From contig JANYJL010000045.1 of NCBI GenBank assembly GCA_025361845.1, positions 1-58,224 of the forward strand: a DNA stretch of 58,224 bases. Reading direction: 5' to 3'. Numbering within the stretch: position 1 is the first letter of the stretch; each line of letters begins with the position of its first letter. The translations under genes and the position numbers were made by a program. The notes under the pieces were generated by a model, which had not been told where the DNA came from, ran no database searches, and saw nothing but the letters and a program-made list of their open reading frames with translations. Source of the stretch: Rhizobacter sp. (lineage in GTDB: Bacteria; Pseudomonadota; Gammaproteobacteria; Burkholderiales; Burkholderiaceae_C). Shown one piece after another: positions 55,659 to 58,224 of this stretch.

Positions 55659-56141
55659 TCAGGCGGTGGCCGAGACCTTGCCCGACTGGCAAAGCTGGAT
55701 CGACTTGACGATGTTCTGATAGCCCGTACAGCGGCAGATGTTGCCTTCCAGGCCTTCGCGGATGTCCTGCTCGCTGGCGTTCGGCTTGTCGGCCAGCAAC
55801 TGCACCGCCGACATCACCATGCCGGGTGTGCAGAAGCCGCATTGCAGGCCATGGCACGCGCGGAAGGCGGTCTGCATCGGGTGCATGGCGCCATCGCCGC
55901 TGCTCAGGCCTTCGATGGTGGTGATGCTCGCGCCCTGCGCTTGCAGCGCCAGCATCGAACACGACTTCACCGCGCGGCCGTTCAGGTGCACGGTGCAGGC
56001 GCCGCACTGCGCGGTGTCGCAGCCGACGTGGGTGCCGGTGAGCGTCAGGTTCTCGCGGATCAGTTGCACGAGCAGCGTGCGCGGATCGACATTCGCGCTC
56101 ACGGCGCGGCCGTTGACGGTCAGGTGAAGAGCAATGCTCAC
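55659..56141 (-). CDS. coxS: Molybdenum hydroxylase [2Fe-2S] subunit
   Basis: A 160-residue small subunit with two [2Fe-2S] clusters. The plant-type cluster uses Cys41, 46, 49 ([10 protein letters not shown]) and Cys61. The second uses [12 protein letters not shown] and [11 protein letters not shown]. The start is a GTG with AGGAG six bases before. It is the first gene of the cox group, 187 bases downstream of tupA. Confidence 0.95.
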   Translation of the reverse strand: MSIALHLTVNGRAVSANVDPRTLLVQLIRENLTLTGTHVGCDTAQCGACTVHLNGRAVKSCSMLALQAQGASITTIEGLSSGDGAMHPMQTAFRACHGLQCGFCTPGMVMSAVQLLADKPNASEQDIREGLEGNICRCTGYQNIVKSIQLCQSGKVSATA

Positions 56142-56327
56142 GGGAGTCTCCTGGGCTGTTGGATCGATGGCGGTTGGCGCATCGAAGGCGATTGTTCGGC
56201 CCGGCCCCGGCGAATCAAAGCGCAGGCGTTCCCTTATGAGATCGATTGCATAGCGGCACTCACCGGACCCATGACGCCCGGAGAGCAGGCAGCGCCAGGC
56301 GAGTTGCGCCGAAATGGAGCAGTGGCG
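56142..56327. other. Intergenic region between tupA and coxS
   Basis: A 186-base stretch with no open frame supported by motifs. It would hold any promoter of the cox group. I saw no ModE-like palindrome, riboswitch or clear -35/-10 pair; its upstream part reads as ordinary GC-rich spacer. Confidence 0.5.
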
Positions 56328-57167
56328 CTACTTCGCGCTCGCGTTGGGGAAGAACAGCTGCTCGCCACCGATCTTGTAGGCCGCAATCGTCGCCTGCCCC
56401 GGCGCCGACACCACCCAATCTGCGAAGGCCTGCGCCAGATCGGTCTTCGTGTGCGGATGCTTGGCCGGGTTCACGACGATCACGCCGTATTGATTGAAGA
56501 GCCGTGTGTCGCCTTCGACCAGCACCGCCAGCGCGCCGCGGTTCTTGAAGCTCAGCCAGGTGCCGCGGTCGGTGAGTGCGTAGCCGTCGGTGGACGAAGC
56601 GATGTTCAGCGCCGGGCCCATGCCGCAACCGCATTCCTTGTAGCCAGCGAACTTGCCCGCGGGCGTGTCGATGCCGGTGGCTTTCCAGTAGCGCAGCTCG
56701 GCTGCGTGCGTGCCGCTCTTGTCGCCGCGGGAGATGAAACTGGCCGCCGTCGAGCCCGAGAGTTTGGCGAACGCGGCAACGATGTCCTTGCCCTTCACGG
56801 CGGCGGGGTCGGCGGCCGGGCCGACGAGCACGAAATCGTTGTACATCACGGCCGTGCGCTTCAAGCCCCAGCCTTCGGCAACGAACTTTTCCTCGGCCGG
56901 CTGGTCGTGCACGAACAGCACGTCGGCGTCGCCGCGGCGCCCCATGTCGAGCGCCTGGCCGGTGCCGAGCGCCACCACCTTCACTTCGACACCGGTCGCT
57001 TTCGTGAACACCGGCAGCAGGTGCGCGAACAGGCCCGATTGTTCGGTCGAGGTGGTGGACGCCATCACGATGGACTTCTCCTGCGCGTTCGCCGCGCCGG
57101 TGAACCCGAGGCCTGCCGCGAGGGCAAGCAGCGCCACGCAGCGCTTCAACATCATTCCAATGACCAT
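56328..57167 (-). CDS. tupA: Tungstate ABC transporter substrate-binding protein TupA
   Basis: A 279-residue periplasmic protein binding tungstate with high affinity. After the signal peptide (CVALLALAAGLGFTGAANA) comes ASTTSTEQSGL, a TupA oxyanion motif, then ALGTGQALDMGRRGDADVLF and SRGDKSGTHAAE. AGGAG seven bases upstream favours ATG 57167, overlapping tupC by 16 bases. Although molybdate is possible, TupA-type signatures favour tungstate and fit the AOR enzyme nearby. Confidence 0.92.
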   Translation of the reverse strand: MVIGMMLKRCVALLALAAGLGFTGAANAQEKSIVMASTTSTEQSGLFAHLLPVFTKATGVEVKVVALGTGQALDMGRRGDADVLFVHDQPAEEKFVAEGWGLKRTAVMYNDFVLVGPAADPAAVKGKDIVAAFAKLSGSTAASFISRGDKSGTHAAELRYWKATGIDTPAGKFAGYKECGCGMGPALNIASSTDGYALTDRGTWLSFKNRGALAVLVEGDTRLFNQYGVIVVNPAKHPHTKTDLAQAFADWVVSAPGQATIAAYKIGGEQLFFPNASAK

Positions 57168-57856
57168 GCCAATTCTCCTTTGGTGAACTTGTCGGCGCGA
57201 CCCTGCAAGGCGTCGCTGAAAAACCAGGGTGTCGGCAGGTCGGCCTGCACCTGGCCGCCGTCGAGGTAGACCACGCGGCTCGCCAGGCGCTTGGCCTGGC
57301 CGAGGTTATGGGTGCTCATCACGATCGTCATGCCGTCCGCCGCGAAGCCTTCGAGCAGGCCTTCCACTTCCTTCTTGGCAGACGGGTCGAGGCTCGCGGT
57401 CGGCTCATCCAGAAACAGGATGTCGGGCTGCACGGCCCAGGCGCGTGCGAGGGCCAGGCGCTGCTGCTGGCCGCCCGACAAGGCACGCGCAGGGCGGCCC
57501 TTCAAGTCCGACAAACCGACACGCGCCAGCGCTTCGGCACCGCGCTGCGCGTGTGCGGACCACGGCACGCCGGCGAGCCACAGCGCCAGCCGCAGGTTGT
57601 TCCACACCGACAGGCGCAGCACGAAGGGGCGCTGGAACACCATCGCTTGGCGCACCGGTGCGGCGCTGTCCACGCGCCGTGTGCCGCGGTGCGCCACCAC
57701 ACCGTGCAGCGCGCGCAGCAGGGTCGTCTTGCCCGAGCCGTTGGCGCCGACGAGCGCCACGAAATCACCGCGCTGAACGGTCAGCGTCACGTCGCGCAGC
57801 GCCTGCACGTCGCCGAAGCGCACCGAGACCTTGTCGAGGATCAAGAGCGGCGTCAT
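57152..57856 (-). CDS. tupC: Tungstate ABC transporter ATP-binding protein
   Basis: A 234-residue ATPase with Walker A GANGSGKTTLL, Q-loop MVFQRPFVL, signature LSGGQQQRLALARA, Walker B ILFLDEPTASLD and the switch His in STHNLGQAKR. Gene order tupB-tupC-tupA is unusual only in having the binding protein last. ATGA overlap with tupB and a 16-base overlap with tupA indicate one transcript. Confidence 0.93.
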   Translation of the reverse strand: MTPLLILDKVSVRFGDVQALRDVTLTVQRGDFVALVGANGSGKTTLLRALHGVVAHRGTRRVDSAAPVRQAMVFQRPFVLRLSVWNNLRLALWLAGVPWSAHAQRGAEALARVGLSDLKGRPARALSGGQQQRLALARAWAVQPDILFLDEPTASLDPSAKKEVEGLLEGFAADGMTIVMSTHNLGQAKRLASRVVYLDGGQVQADLPTPWFFSDALQGRADKFTKGELAWSLE

Positions 57857-58224
57857 CGCACGCCCGCCAACGCCGAACCGTGGCCGCGCTGGATCAGGCC
57901 GATGCCCAGGTTCACGATGCCGACGACACCCAACAGCACGATGCCGAGCGCCATCGCCAGCGGCAGATCGCCCTTGCTCGTTTCGAGCGCGATGCTCGTG
58001 GTCATCACACGCGTGACACCGTCGATGTTGCCGCCCACGACCATCACCGCACCCACCTCGGCGATCGCGCGGCCGAAGGCGGTGAGCAGCACCGTCACCA
58101 CCGCCCAGCGGTCGTGCAGCAGCATCAGCAGCGCGCACAGCAGCGGGCCTGCGCCCATCGAGCGCATCTGGTCGCCACCATCGCGCAGCGCATCGGCGAC
58201 GACCTGGCGCGCGAGCGCCGCGAC
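57853..58224 (-). CDS. tupB: Tungstate ABC transporter permease (partial)
   Basis: The C-terminal 123 residues of a permease open to the window edge (the start lies beyond 58224). The visible part has the family EAA-like loop TAFGRAIAEVGAVMVVGGNI, characteristic of TupB/CysU-type permeases, and two hydrophobic helices near LLCALLML and LAMALGIVLLGVVGIVNL. The stop overlaps the tupC start by four bases. Confidence 0.9.
   Translation of the reverse strand, partial: VAALARQVVADALRDGGDQMRSMGAGPLLCALLMLLHDRWAVVTVLLTAFGRAIAEVGAVMVVGGNIDGVTRVMTTSIALETSKGDLPLAMALGIVLLGVVGIVNLGIGLIQRGHGSALAGVR

Noticed and set aside
50965-55719. A 1584-codon open frame on the + strand opposite the cox genes
   Set aside because: It is antisense to coxE, coxD, coxM and coxL, whose motifs are complete. 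Long antisense frames are expected in GC-rich codon-biased DNA and the translation is low-complexity Arg/Ala/His.
53278-56007. A 909-residue CoxL with N-terminal extension
   Set aside because: The extension overlaps coxS out of frame; the family start is at 55647.
53278-56141. Calling the cox enzyme a true aerobic CO dehydrogenase
   Set aside because: The CO-oxidising AYxCSFR loop is replaced by AYRGAGR and the subunit order is S-L-M.

Overview
The window is a gene-dense, GC-rich chromosomal segment with 59 supported protein-coding genes, many start-stop overlaps and no intergenic gap above 300 bases. Gene content and order point to a betaproteobacterium of the order Burkholderiales, probably the Rubrivivax/Leptothrix/Methylibium side. 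The indications are a glyA-nrdR-minor pilin-ribD-ribE-ribB-ribH-nusB run, ybgC-tolQRA, a fused 5-oxoprolinase, a bufferin operon, and an aldehyde oxidoreductase operon of the Aromatoleum type. No rRNA, tRNA, IS element, prophage or CRISPR array was seen. The species cannot be named from sequence reading alone.

Left part (1-20.6 kb, mostly + strand) is housekeeping: glyA, nrdR, a BrnT/BrnA toxin-antitoxin pair, five minor type IV pilin genes, and riboflavin genes (ribD, ribE, a ribB with a degenerate GTP cyclohydrolase II tail, ribH) running into nusB and an aminotransferase. An acyl-CoA synthetase lies on the opposite strand inside the rib group. A PEGA-domain Ser/Thr kinase overlaps a TssQ-like lipoprotein, and ybgC-tolQ-tolR-(GNAT)-tolA follows without tolB or pal.

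Middle part (20.6-31.3 kb, - strand) is eleven consecutive genes with overlaps or short gaps. It starts with a bufferin operon (bufA, the MNIO enzyme gene bufB, bufC, doxX). It runs on, 30 bases later, into an ynjBCD-type ABC transporter, an ynjF-type CDP-alcohol phosphatidyltransferase, a TVP38/TMEM64-FAD oxidoreductase fusion, a DUF3047 protein and a flavoprotein of the kind often fused to SelD. This is the leading candidate for an undescribed envelope/metal-redox system. It is followed by a fused 5-oxoprolinase, an exported protein with an internal duplication, a patatin phospholipase, a large GspE/PilB-type ATPase with four MshEN-like half repeats, and an ECF sigma factor next to a kinase-STAND ATPase-repeat protein.

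Right part (44.1-58.2 kb, - strand) is a molybdenum/tungsten block. It holds a tungstate ABC transporter (tupB partial at the edge, tupC, tupA), a form II 'carbon monoxide dehydrogenase-like' hydroxylase with its maturation genes (coxS, coxL, coxM, coxD, coxE, coxG, xdhC), and a tungsten aldehyde oxidoreductase operon (aorA, aorB, aorC, a MoaD-like gene and a small unknown gene). Metal uptake, cofactor handling and two metal-pterin oxidoreductases are therefore side by side. The CoxL active-site loop is AYRGAGR, not the CO-oxidising AYxCSFR, so CO is an unlikely substrate and aldehyde or heterocycle oxidation is more plausible.
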